DNA of 5,418 nt from an uncultured Collinsella sp. (lineage in GTDB: Bacteria; Actinomycetota; Coriobacteriia; Coriobacteriales; Coriobacteriaceae): contig CAJJZO010000128.1 of the NCBI GenBank assembly GCA_905197585.1, positions 1 to 5,418 on the forward strand, written 5' to 3'. Below are positions 1-5,418 of the stretch, piece by piece. The notes beneath the pieces were generated by a model, which saw nothing but the letters and a program-made list of their open reading frames with translations, ran no database searches and was not told the DNA's origin. The translations under genes were made by a program, and so were the position numbers. Numbering within the stretch: the stretch's first letter is position 1; each line of letters starts with the position of its first letter.

Positions 1-642
1 GCCTCCATGGAGCTCATGGAGCAGTTGACGGGCTTTAACGTGACGCGCGGCGCGCTGGCGGCGTTCCGTCGCCCGCGTCAGATTCCGGTTGATGAGTTCT
101 TGGGCGGCGTTGTCGAGGCGGCGGGGGGTCGTCCGGTGCGCGTGTGCGTGCTTGAGGGTATTGTCGATCACACCAATGTTGGCGCGATTTTCCGCTCGGC
201 TGCCGCATTGAACGTTGACGGTATTTTGGTCAGCCCGACGTGCTGCGATCCACTGTATCGTCGCTCGGCCCGCGTGAGCATGGGCACCGTGTTTCAGGTG
301 CCGTGGACGCGCATTGGCAGCGAGGCTCGTGTGTGGCCGCATGATGGTCTGAGCGCGTTGCACGATGCCGGTTTTTCGTGTGCCGCTATGGCGTTGACGG
401 ACGACTCTGTTTCGCTTGATGATCCTGTACTGCGGAAGATTGATCGCTTGGCGATTTTTATGGGCACCGAGGGTGCCGGCTTGGGCGCCAAGACCATTGC
501 CGGCTGTGACCACGCGGTGCGCATTCCGATGGCGCACGGGGTCGATTCGCTCAACGTGGCCGCGGCGAGCGCCGTCGCCTTTTGGCAGCTGTGCCCGCAC
601 GTGAGCAATGAGTATCACTACCAGCCGGGTTTGTATCACTAG
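1..642 (+). CDS. SpoU/TrmH-family RNA 2'-O-ribose methyltransferase, 5' end missing
   Basis: S-adenosylmethionine-dependent methyltransferase of the SPOUT superfamily, expected to methylate a ribose 2'-OH in tRNA or rRNA in the cytoplasm. The frame is open to the left edge, so the ATG at 7 is probably internal and the gene starts upstream. Family members of about 260-280 residues carry an N-terminal RNA-binding domain that is absent here. Counting from that ATG (211 residues), all three SpoU motifs are visible: motif 1 around 51-74 with the Asn57 and Arg63 of the N-x-G-x-I-x-R pattern, motif 2 at 152-159 (MGTEGAGL), and motif 3 at 173-190 (RIPM, then SLNVAAASAV), which form the trefoil knot that binds the cofactor. 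It ends in TAG. The exact RNA target cannot be read from the sequence: TrmH, RlmB and TsnR relatives share these motifs. I see no clear terminator after it. Confidence is high for the family and low for the substrate. Confidence 0.9.
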   Translation, partial: ASMELMEQLTGFNVTRGALAAFRRPRQIPVDEFLGGVVEAAGGRPVRVCVLEGIVDHTNVGAIFRSAAALNVDGILVSPTCCDPLYRRSARVSMGTVFQVPWTRIGSEARVWPHDGLSALHDAGFSCAAMALTDDSVSLDDPVLRKIDRLAIFMGTEGAGLGAKTIAGCDHAVRIPMAHGVDSLNVAAASAVAFWQLCPHVSNEYHYQPGLYH

Positions 643-676
643 GCAGATATTTTGCACTGGGCTCTGATTCGGGGTG

Positions 677-705
677 TTTCGGTCGACGCCGGTCGGTGCT
701 AAGCT
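677..705 (+). promoter_or_regulatory. Possible promoter for the MATE gene
   Basis: An extended -10-like element, TGC followed by TAAGCT at 700-705, lies 17 bases after a poor -35 candidate (TTTCGG, 677-682). The gap between the methyltransferase and the transporter is 125 bases, so the transporter plausibly has its own promoter, with an untranslated leader of about 55 bases. The -35 match is weak, so this is a tentative call. Confidence 0.25.
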
Positions 706-756
706 GGTATTTACTTTGGTCTTAAATTGCCGTTTTGTTGTTTAACATACGTTGGC

Positions 757-764
757 GGGGAGGG
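757..764 (+). promoter_or_regulatory. Ribosome binding site that sets the MATE start
   Basis: The purine run GGGGAGGG contains a perfect GGAGG core (759-763), four bases before the GTG at 768. The alternative in-frame TTG codons at 735 and 738 have only T-rich sequence upstream, so this site decides for GTG 768. The spacing is a little short but workable. Confidence 0.7.
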
Positions 765-767
765 CGT

Positions 768-2117
768 GTGGCTAAGAAATCTACGGCTATCGATGTAACG
801 CAGGGTGTCATTTGGCAACAGCTGCTGTCGCTGTGCGTTCCCATCTTTTTTAGTTCGTTTTTTCAGCAGGCCTACACGCTTATCGGTACGTATATCGTTG
901 GCCAGTTTGGCGGCAAGCTCGCGCTGGGTGGCATTCAAGCCACGATGGTGCTCACCGAGCTCTGCATTGGCTTTTGCGTTGGCGTCGGCGCCGGCTGCGC
1001 GGTCATTACCGGTCAGTATTTTGGCCAGCACGATGATGAGCGACTGAGTCGTTCGGTCCATACAGCCATGACGCTCGCGCTGGTGGGCGGTATCGTCGTT
1101 TCCATTCTTGGCATGGTTTTTGTCGAGCCCATGCTGGTGTTGATGAATACGCCGCACGAGCTACTTGCCGAGGGCGTTGCCTATGCTCGCTGTTATTTTG
1201 CCGCGATGGTTGCGGCACTGCTGCTGAATATGGGAACCGCACTGCTGCGTGCCGTGGGCGATACGCGCGGGCCCGCCGTGATCATTGCCTCTGGCTGCCT
1301 TGTTAACGTGGTGCTGGATATCATCTTTGTCGTTGTGTTGCATATGGAGGCGCTGGGCTGCGGCATCGCGGTGGCGCTGACCATTTGTTCCAATGCAACG
1401 ATGATCGTGTTGCGCATGATGCGCGCTCCGGGTGCATGGCGTCTTTCGCTGTCTAAGCTCGGTATCGATCGCGGTATTTGCAAGAGTATGATCTCGTGTG
1501 GTCTGCCACTCGGTTTTCAATCGGCTGCCTATTCGATCTCGAACGTGCTGATCCAGGTGTCGGTTAATTCGTTTGGCGCCGATGTCACGACTGCTTGGGG
1601 TCTATCTGGGCGCCTGGATGGCATTATCTGGATGGTGACCGAGGCGCTCGGCGTATCGATCACTACGTTCTCGGCGCAGAACTTTGGCGCGCGCAACTAC
1701 GAGCGCATGCGCAAGGGCTACCATACGTCGCTCGTGCTGTCGTTTATGCTCATTGGTGGCCTGTCTGCCGTGCTGCTGGTGTTCTCGGGTCCGTTGTCGC
1801 GGCTGTTTGTCGACGATGTTTCGATTTCGGCGTACACCACGACTATCCTCCATTTCATTGCGCCGTTCTATGCGATTTTCTCGATTATCGAGAACGCCTC
1901 GGGTTCCATCCGCGGCGCCGGCGTGAGTTTGCAGCCTATGATGCTCACCATCTTTGGCACCGTTGTCTTGAGGGTGATCTGGGTGTTTGCGATCATGCCC
2001 TTCGATCCGTCGCTTGAGCATCTACTGCTGGTCTACCCCGTAACCTGGCTCATCACCGCAACCATGTTCACCATCTACCACCACAGCGGCAACTGGCTAG
2101 GTCGCGCCACTGCCTAG
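768..2117 (+). CDS. MATE-family multidrug/toxin efflux transporter
   Basis: Integral membrane antiporter of the MATE family (NorM/DinF-like), expected to export organic cations or other drugs in exchange for Na+ or H+. The substrate is not readable. From GTG 768 the protein has 449 residues, the usual length, with about twelve hydrophobic segments in two similar six-helix lobes. Visible family patterns are the amphipathic start before helix 1 (about residues 12-47), ITGQYFGQHDDERL after helix 2 (80-93), and the LRAVGDTRGPAVI signature (160-172) followed by NVVLDIIFV (180-188). The second lobe repeats these as FSAQNFGARNYERMRKG (301-317) and GSIRGAGVSLQPMM (379-392) followed by an Arg-containing helix. 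The start rests on the GGAGG site just upstream. An upstream TTG at 735 would add 11 residues, rich in Arg and Gly, that do not look like the family N-terminus. It stands alone, with a 125-base gap upstream and a palindrome plus a convergent pseudogene downstream. No neighbouring regulator is visible, so its inducer is unknown. Confidence 0.92.
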   Translation: MAKKSTAIDVTQGVIWQQLLSLCVPIFFSSFFQQAYTLIGTYIVGQFGGKLALGGIQATMVLTELCIGFCVGVGAGCAVITGQYFGQHDDERLSRSVHTAMTLALVGGIVVSILGMVFVEPMLVLMNTPHELLAEGVAYARCYFAAMVAALLLNMGTALLRAVGDTRGPAVIIASGCLVNVVLDIIFVVVLHMEALGCGIAVALTICSNATMIVLRMMRAPGAWRLSLSKLGIDRGICKSMISCGLPLGFQSAAYSISNVLIQVSVNSFGADVTTAWGLSGRLDGIIWMVTEALGVSITTFSAQNFGARNYERMRKGYHTSLVLSFMLIGGLSAVLLVFSGPLSRLFVDDVSISAYTTTILHFIAPFYAIFSIIENASGSIRGAGVSLQPMMLTIFGTVVLRVIWVFAIMPFDPSLEHLLLVYPVTWLITATMFTIYHHSGNWLGRATA

Positions 2118-2140
2118 CTCATCCGTCGGATACCCCTGAT

Positions 2141-2209
2141 AAGTTGCGGTGAAATAGTTCCTGAAAAGCCCTTGCGGACCGTCAAACAAGTACTATTCCA
2201 CCGCAACTT
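2141..2209. repeat. Large imperfect palindrome, candidate dispersed (REP/MITE-like) element
   Basis: The 18-base left arm AAGTTGCGGTGAAATAGT (2141-2158) pairs with the right arm (2192-2209) at 17 of 18 positions. The only mismatch is A2152 opposite C2198. The 33-base centre contains a smaller possible stem, CTTG (2171-2174) with CAAG (2187-2190). The element lies between the 3' end of the MATE gene and the 3' end of the convergent cobO remnant. Neither side is followed by a T run, so it is not a classic intrinsic terminator. A long arm with a long non-coding centre in an intergenic spot fits a REP- or MITE-like repeat, but copies elsewhere cannot be seen from this window. It could also protect the MATE mRNA 3' end. 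Confidence 0.6.
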
Positions 2210-2246
2210 CCTTATGAGCTGTAAGTGTTGGCGGAAAACGAATCAA

Positions 2247-2494
2247 TTAGTATTCGATGCCCTGACGGGCTAGGAGGCCTTCGTCGAAGTAGTGTTTGAC
2301 GGGTCGCATTTCGGTGACTAGGTCCGCGAGGTCTGCGAGGGGCAGCAGGCCGCGGCCGGTTAGCACGAGCTCCGTGGTGGCGGGCTTTATCGCAATCAGT
2401 TCCTCGACATCCTCTCGCGCCCCAAAGCAGCCGTCGTCTTGCCCTTGCCGTCGCCCGCATAGATTTGAACCTTGCCGACTTCCAGTGATGCCAT
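2247..2494 (-). pseudogene. cobO: cobO (corrinoid adenosyltransferase) remnant with a large internal deletion
   Basis: The intact enzyme attaches the adenosyl group of ATP to cobalt of cob(I)yrinic acid a,c-diamide or cob(I)alamin in B12 synthesis and salvage. On the minus strand, ATG 2494 opens an N-terminus ending in the typical CobO P-loop (VQIYAGDGKGKTTAALG, residues 9-25), but this frame stops after 32 residues. From about 2413 down to the TAA at 2249-2247, another frame encodes 55 residues matching the CobO C-terminus: ELVLTGRG, then LADLVTEMRPVKHYF and DEGLLARQGIEY at the end. CobO proteins are usually about 170-200 residues, so about 90-110 middle residues are gone, including the substrate-binding and catalytic core. 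The two ends meet near 2411-2420 out of frame (248 bases in all, not a multiple of three). I infer one internal deletion in a formerly intact gene. No other cobalamin genes are in the window. A weak purine stretch precedes the ATG. No product with activity is expected. Confidence 0.85.
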
Positions 2495-2509
2495 CTCTGT
2501 CTTTTCGTG

Positions 2510-2536
2510 CCCGGCGTCGGTTTATCGCCGTCCGGG
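2510..2536. other. Weak hairpin in the cobO-ftsH divergent spacer
   Basis: CCCGG (2510-2514) can pair with CCGGG (2532-2536), and CGG (2518-2520) with CCG (2528-2530), separated by an asymmetric internal loop and closed by a seven-base loop. It lies in the spacer between the cobO remnant start and ftsH. No T run follows on either strand, so it is not a terminator. It may be chance in GC-rich DNA. Confidence 0.25.
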
Positions 2537-2541
2537 TTGGG

Positions 2542-2547
2542 TATTCT
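2542..2547 (+). promoter_or_regulatory. Possible -10 element upstream of ftsH
   Basis: TATTCT (four of six matches to TATAAT) lies in a short AT-richer patch, 39 bases before the preferred ftsH start. No convincing -35 box is present at 16-18 bases upstream. It is offered because ftsH has a divergent remnant upstream and therefore needs a promoter in this spacer. Confidence 0.25.
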
Positions 2548-2573
2548 AGAAAGCATTATTAACCCCAGTAGAT

Positions 2574-2577
2574 GGAG
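2574..2577 (+). promoter_or_regulatory. Ribosome binding site favouring the ftsH start at 2587
   Basis: GGAG lies nine bases before the ATG at 2587. The earlier ATG at 2572 is preceded by pyrimidine-rich sequence with no Shine-Dalgarno match, and the later ATG at 2593 has GGAG directly abutting it, which is too close. Confidence 0.5.
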
Positions 2578-2586
2578 TTCAAGCAG

Positions 2587-4479
2587 ATGGAGATGGATGA
2601 CAACAAGCGTAGACGGAATATGATCCTCTACGTGCTCATCGCCTTCGTCGTCTACCTCGTGCTCTCGACCGTTCTGTTCCCCAACATCGGTCACACGCAG
2701 CAGATTACGAAGACCGATTACTCGACGTTTGTCAAAGCGCTCGATAAGAAGAGCGTCGACAAGGTCGAGTACAACACGGATGATTACACGATTTACTACA
2801 CCAAGAAGGGCGAGGACGAGAATATCGCCTACAAGACGACCGGCGTGCCGAATGATGCGGGTTTTACCGATCGCGTGCTTGAATCCGGTGCGTCCCTGGA
2901 GTCGGTCGTTCCCGATAAAAACTCGGGTCTGATGACCTACTACCTGCTCACGCTCATCCTTCCCATGGCGATTTTCTTCCTGATCGGCTGGTGGCTCAAC
3001 CGCCGCATGAAGAAGGCTATGGGCGATGACGGCCCGTCGATGAACTTTGGCGGCGGCGGTTTTGGCGGCGGCGGACTGGGTAAGTCCGGCGCGCGCGTGA
3101 TCGCCTCCAAGGACGTGGGCGTGACCTTTAAGGACGTCGCCGGTCAGGAAGAGGCCAAGGAGTCTCTCAAGGAGGTCGTCGACTTTCTGGAGAAGCCCCA
3201 GCGCTACGAGGAGATTGGCGCCAAGCTGCCGCGCGGTGCTCTCCTTGTTGGCCCTCCGGGTACCGGTAAGACCCTGCTAGCCAAGGCTGTTGCCGGCGAG
3301 GCTGGTGTTCCGTTCTTTAGCATTTCGGGTTCTGAGTTCGTCGAGATGTTCGTCGGCCGTGGCGCCGCCAAGGTGCGCGACCTGTTTAAGCAGGCCAAGG
3401 AAAAGGCCCCGTGCATTGTGTTTATCGACGAGATCGATACCATCGGAAAAAAGCGTGACGGCGGCGGCTTTAGCGGCAACGACGAGCGCGAGCAGACGCT
3501 CAATCAGTTGCTGACCGAGATGGATGGCTTCGATAACCACAAGGGTATCGTTGTCCTCGCCGCCACCAACCGTCCCGACAGCCTTGACCCGGCCCTGCTG
3601 CGCCCCGGTCGTTTTGACCGTCGCATCCCCGTTGAGCTGCCCGACCTGACCGGCCGCAAGAACATCCTCGAGCTGCATGCCAAGAGCGTGAAGACGCAGC
3701 CGCCGATCGACCTGACCGCGATTGCCCGCGCCACGCCCGGTGCCTCGGGCGCTGACCTGGCCAATATCATCAACGAGGGCGCCCTGCGTGCCGTCCGTGA
3801 GGGCCGCAAGCGCGCTACGCAGGACGATTTTGAGGAGTCGGTGGAGGTCGTCATCGCCGGCCAGCAGCGTAAGTCCACGGTGCTGTCCGACCACGAGAAG
3901 CAGGTTGTTTCTTACCACGAGATCGGCCATGCCATCGTTGCCGCCCGCCAGAAGGGCTCTGCACCGGTCACGAAGATCACCATCGTGCCGCGCACGAGCG
4001 GTGCTCTGGGCTACACCATGCAGGTTGAGGAGGATGAGCGCTTCCTGACCACGCGCCAGGAGGTCCTGGACAAGCTCGCCGTCTATTGCGGTGGCCGTGC
4101 AGCCGAGGAGCTCATCTTTGGTGAGATGACGACCGGCGCCGCCAACGATATCGAGCAGGCCACCAAGCTCGCCCGTAACATGGTGACGCGCTTTGGTATG
4201 TCCGATGAGTTTGGCATGATGGCACTCGGTACCGTTCAGAATGCGTACCTTAACCAGGACACGTCGCTCACCTGCGCCCCCGGTACGGCCGAGCGCGTGG
4301 ACGCGATTGTCGCCAAGCTGATCGAGGATGCGCACGACCGCGCCCTGCAGATCCTGAAGGAGAACAAGTTCAAGCTCCACGAGCTGGCTCGTTATCTGTA
4401 CAAGAAGGAGACGATCACGGGCGAGGAGTTCATGAATCTCCTCACGCGCGAGAATCCGCTGATGCCAAAGCAGCAGTAA
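2587..4479 (+). CDS. ftsH: ATP-dependent zinc metalloprotease FtsH
   Basis: Membrane-anchored AAA+ protease (peptidase family M41) that as a hexamer extracts and degrades damaged membrane proteins and short-lived regulators on the cytoplasmic face. From ATG 2587 it has 630 residues. Order: a basic start, TM1 (about 13-31), an extracytoplasmic domain (about 40-110), TM2 (about 117-137) and a Gly-rich linker (155-165). The AAA domain follows, with Walker A GPPGTGKT (222-229), pore loop FVG (255-257), Walker B IVFIDEID (277-284) and the second region of homology with arginine fingers Arg339 and Arg342. The M41 domain has zinc motif HEIGH (444-448) and third ligand Asp521 in [11 protein letters not shown]. 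All catalytic residues are present. ATG 2572 would add five residues but lacks a ribosome binding site. The common actinobacterial neighbours tilS and hpt are not adjacent: a cobO remnant lies upstream and a DUF523 gene downstream. The final stretch lacks the long C-terminal tail of many FtsH proteins. Transcription probably ends at the hairpin at 4501. Confidence 0.97.
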   Translation: MEMDDNKRRRNMILYVLIAFVVYLVLSTVLFPNIGHTQQITKTDYSTFVKALDKKSVDKVEYNTDDYTIYYTKKGEDENIAYKTTGVPNDAGFTDRVLESGASLESVVPDKNSGLMTYYLLTLILPMAIFFLIGWWLNRRMKKAMGDDGPSMNFGGGGFGGGGLGKSGARVIASKDVGVTFKDVAGQEEAKESLKEVVDFLEKPQRYEEIGAKLPRGALLVGPPGTGKTLLAKAVAGEAGVPFFSISGSEFVEMFVGRGAAKVRDLFKQAKEKAPCIVFIDEIDTIGKKRDGGGFSGNDEREQTLNQLLTEMDGFDNHKGIVVLAATNRPDSLDPALLRPGRFDRRIPVELPDLTGRKNILELHAKSVKTQPPIDLTAIARATPGASGADLANIINEGALRAVREGRKRATQDDFEESVEVVIAGQQRKSTVLSDHEKQVVSYHEIGHAIVAARQKGSAPVTKITIVPRTSGALGYTMQVEEDERFLTTRQEVLDKLAVYCGGRAAEELIFGEMTTGAANDIEQATKLARNMVTRFGMSDEFGMMALGTVQNAYLNQDTSLTCAPGTAERVDAIVAKLIEDAHDRALQILKENKFKLHELARYLYKKETITGEEFMNLLTRENPLMPKQQ

Positions 4480-4500
4480 TACTGGTTGCGCAGTGTCAAT

Positions 4501-4537
4501 CGCCCCATTTGAGTGTTTATCTCAAATGGGGCGTTTT
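4501..4537 (+). terminator. Intrinsic terminator after ftsH
   Basis: A perfect 13-bp stem, CGCCCCATTTGAG (4501-4513) with its complement (4521-4533), encloses a seven-base loop and is followed by TTTT (4534-4537). It starts 21 bases after the ftsH stop. The T run is short, so termination may be incomplete, which matters for the gene that follows. Confidence 0.85.
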
Positions 4538-4541
4538 GCGT

Positions 4542-4549
4542 GGGGAGAG
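4542..4549 (+). promoter_or_regulatory. Ribosome binding site that sets the DUF523 start
   Basis: GGGGAGAG with a GGAG core (4544-4547) lies eight bases before ATG 4556. An in-frame GTG at 4493 would place the start upstream of the terminator hairpin and has no such site. Confidence 0.75.
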
Positions 4550-4555
4550 TTGTAT

Positions 4556-5011
4556 ATGAAGATCGTGGTAAGTGCCTGCTTGATGGGCGAGAGCTGCAAG
4601 TATAACGGACTCGACAACTACCACCGCGCGTTGGTCGAGGCCTGCGAACGTACGGGGACCGAGGTCCTCTTGGTGTGCCCTGAGGTCTTTGGCGGCCTGC
4701 CCACACCGCGCAAGCCGTCCGAGATCGTGGACGGCGAGGTCCGTACCTGCGAGGGCATCTCGGTCGATCGCGAGTTTCGCCTAGGCGCTCAACGTGCGCT
4801 CGATATGTGCGAGCAAGCGGGCGGTCCGGAAGAGATCGCCGCGTGCATCCTGCAGGACCGCAGCCCCTCGTGTGGCGTAGATCGCATCTACGACGGAATG
4901 TTCAGCGGTACGCTCACCGTGGGCAACGGCGTCTTCGTTGATCTGTTGCTGCGTCACGGCTATCGCGTTATACCAGCTAGCGAGTTCGACCCCAGCATGC
5001 TGGAGCAATAA
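4556..5011 (+). CDS. DUF523 family protein, possible Fe-S protein
   Basis: Small soluble protein of the DUF523 (COG1683) family, 151 residues, the normal length for a stand-alone member. Visible family motifs are VSACLMGESCKYNG near the N-terminus (5-18), CPEVFGGLPTPR (41-52), and DRSPSCG followed by IYDGMFSGTLTVGNGVF (101-127). Cys8, Cys14, Cys41 and Cys106 sit in these motifs, and four more Cys (30, 65, 85, 98) lie outside them. A characterised relative, the thiouracil desulfidase TudS, binds an Fe-S cluster through three Cys and removes sulfur from thiouracil. Whether this protein does so is unknown. As I recall the TudS sequence, its middle ligand falls in the CPE motif at a position that is Gly47 here, so a different role or ligand set is possible. 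The start at ATG 4556 is supported by the GGGGAGAG site. The gene follows the ftsH terminator by 18 bases and ends in the stem of the next terminator. I can name the family but not the function. Confidence 0.88.
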   Translation: MKIVVSACLMGESCKYNGLDNYHRALVEACERTGTEVLLVCPEVFGGLPTPRKPSEIVDGEVRTCEGISVDREFRLGAQRALDMCEQAGGPEEIAACILQDRSPSCGVDRIYDGMFSGTLTVGNGVFVDLLLRHGYRVIPASEFDPSMLEQ

Positions 5012-5012
5012 A

Positions 5013-5051
5013 AAAACCACCACAAGGGCACTGCTCCCTTGTGGTGGTTTT
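5013..5051. terminator. Two-way intrinsic terminator between convergent genes
   Basis: A 16-bp perfect stem (5013-5028 with 5036-5051) surrounds the seven-base loop CACTGCT. The + strand side ends in TTTT (5048-5051) and serves the DUF523 gene, whose stop codon is two bases before the stem. On the minus strand a run of seven T (from the A run 5010-5016) follows the GC-rich stem, making it a stronger terminator for the dehydrogenase gene that ends at 5061. Confidence 0.92.
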
Positions 5052-5060
5052 GGGCTAGGC

Positions 5061-5418
5061 CTAGAGCGTGTGGCCGTAGGCGTTTGCGGCCTTGATGGCG
5101 GCGGCGAACTTTTCGTCGGTGAAGGGCTCGGGGTTGCCCTGCTTCCACTCGTTGGTGGCGTGCGCGTACTCGCACAGGGCCGGGATATCGGACTCGGAAA
5201 GCCCGACCTGCTCAAGCGTCACGGGCAGGCCCATCTGCTTGTTAAAGGCCGCGTAGCGCTCAAGGTTCTCGGTATCGCCCGTATAGGCGAACAGCACGAG
5301 CACGCCCAGGCTCACGACTTCGCCGTGCAGGTAGGTGCCCTCCCGCGGAATGCTGCATGTCTCGTTGTAGAATCCCTGCGCCACGCTCCACATCTAGTAG
5401 TAATCCTATTGGTTGGTC
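5061..5418 (-). pseudogene. GldA-like iron-containing alcohol dehydrogenase, C-terminal part, frame broken by two TAG codons
   Basis: Family of NAD(P)-dependent, metal-dependent alcohol or glycerol dehydrogenases. An uninterrupted 110-residue reading from ATG 5393 to TAG 5063-5061 gives the C-terminal helical domain: SVAQGFYNE, TYLHGEVVSLGVLVLF with the metal-binding His23, FNKQMGLPVTLEQVGL, and the end ANAYGHTL. This cannot be a full protein, since the family has about 350-400 residues. Going upstream, the same frame reads T-N-Q, TAG (5408-5406), D-Y-Y, TAG (5396-5394), M-W-S. The residues between and before the stops look like family sequence, so I infer one frame with two nonsense codons rather than a start at 5393, which has no clear ribosome binding site. 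The metal-ligand position expected to be His (residue 6) is Gln. Most of the gene lies beyond the right edge. It could be a true pseudogene, or a sequence error if this is a contig end. It is convergent with DUF523 and shares its terminator. Confidence 0.65.

Noticed and set aside
735..767. A TTG start at 735 for the MATE gene
   Set aside because: There is no Shine-Dalgarno match upstream, and the added residues come from the leader that contains the ribosome binding site of GTG 768.
2141..2209. The palindrome as an intrinsic terminator for the MATE gene
   Set aside because: The right arm is followed by CCTTATGAG on the + strand and there is no T run on the minus strand. The 33-base loop is also too long for a classic terminator.
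2296..2562. An 88-residue + strand open frame opposite the cobO remnant
   Set aside because: It is antisense to recognisable cobO sequence, Ser/Arg-rich, without a good ribosome binding site.
2495..2571. A cobalamin riboswitch before the cobO remnant
   Set aside because: The spacer to ftsH is only about 90 bases, too short for the riboswitch fold, and I see no B12-box-like sequence.
2212..2694. A 160-residue minus-strand open frame spanning the cobO remnant and the ftsH start
   Set aside because: The translation is Arg/His-rich and unlike a protein. It reads the cobO remnant in the wrong frame and overlaps the start of ftsH.
3277..4380. A 367-residue open frame on the minus strand inside ftsH
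   Set aside because: It is fully antisense to a well-conserved FtsH coding region in GC-rich DNA. Long antisense frames are expected there, and its translation shows no recognisable motif.
4493..4555. A GTG start at 4493 giving a 172-residue DUF523 protein
   Set aside because: The extra 21 codons are the terminator hairpin, and the family N-terminus (KIVVSACLMG) begins right after ATG 4556, which has its own ribosome binding site.
5394..5408. Reassignment of TAG to an amino acid in this organism
   Set aside because: TAG ends the methyltransferase (640-642), the MATE gene (2115-2117) and the dehydrogenase itself (5063-5061), so TAG behaves as a normal stop here.

Overview
The window looks like chromosomal DNA from a GC-rich, gut-associated member of the Coriobacteriia, most likely Collinsella. 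This rests on GC-rich third codon positions, use of GTG starts and the general look of the proteins. It is a judgement from the sequence alone, not a database match.

Layout, left to right. (1) Positions 1-642, + strand: the C-terminal part of a SpoU/TrmH-family RNA 2'-O-ribose methyltransferase, cut by the left edge. (2) A 125-base gap with a weak promoter candidate and a clear ribosome binding site, then a complete MATE-family multidrug efflux pump (768-2117, +). (3) A 450-base stretch without an intact gene. It holds a large imperfect palindrome (2141-2209) and, on the minus strand, a collapsed cobO pseudogene (2247-2494). The pseudogene keeps only the Walker A N-terminus and the C-terminus of the corrinoid adenosyltransferase, joined out of frame. 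(4) A complete ftsH (2587-4479, +) encoding the membrane-anchored AAA+ zinc protease, followed by a perfect 13-bp terminator hairpin. (5) A small DUF523 protein (4556-5011, +) whose ribosome binding site lies directly behind that terminator. (6) A strong 16-bp two-way terminator (5013-5051) separating it from a convergent minus-strand gene. That gene is the C-terminal part of a GldA-like iron-containing alcohol dehydrogenase (5061 to the right edge), and its frame is broken by two TAG codons close to the edge.

The genes do not form an obvious pathway. They are housekeeping or general-purpose genes (RNA modification, efflux, membrane proteolysis, a possible Fe-S protein, a dehydrogenase), each mostly with its own transcription signals. 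I found no convincing new multi-gene system. The points most worth a second look are signs of decay and structure: the internally deleted cobO remnant beside a dispersed-repeat-like palindrome, the double amber interruption of the dehydrogenase at the window edge, and the terminator placed so close to the DUF523 start that expression probably depends on readthrough from ftsH.
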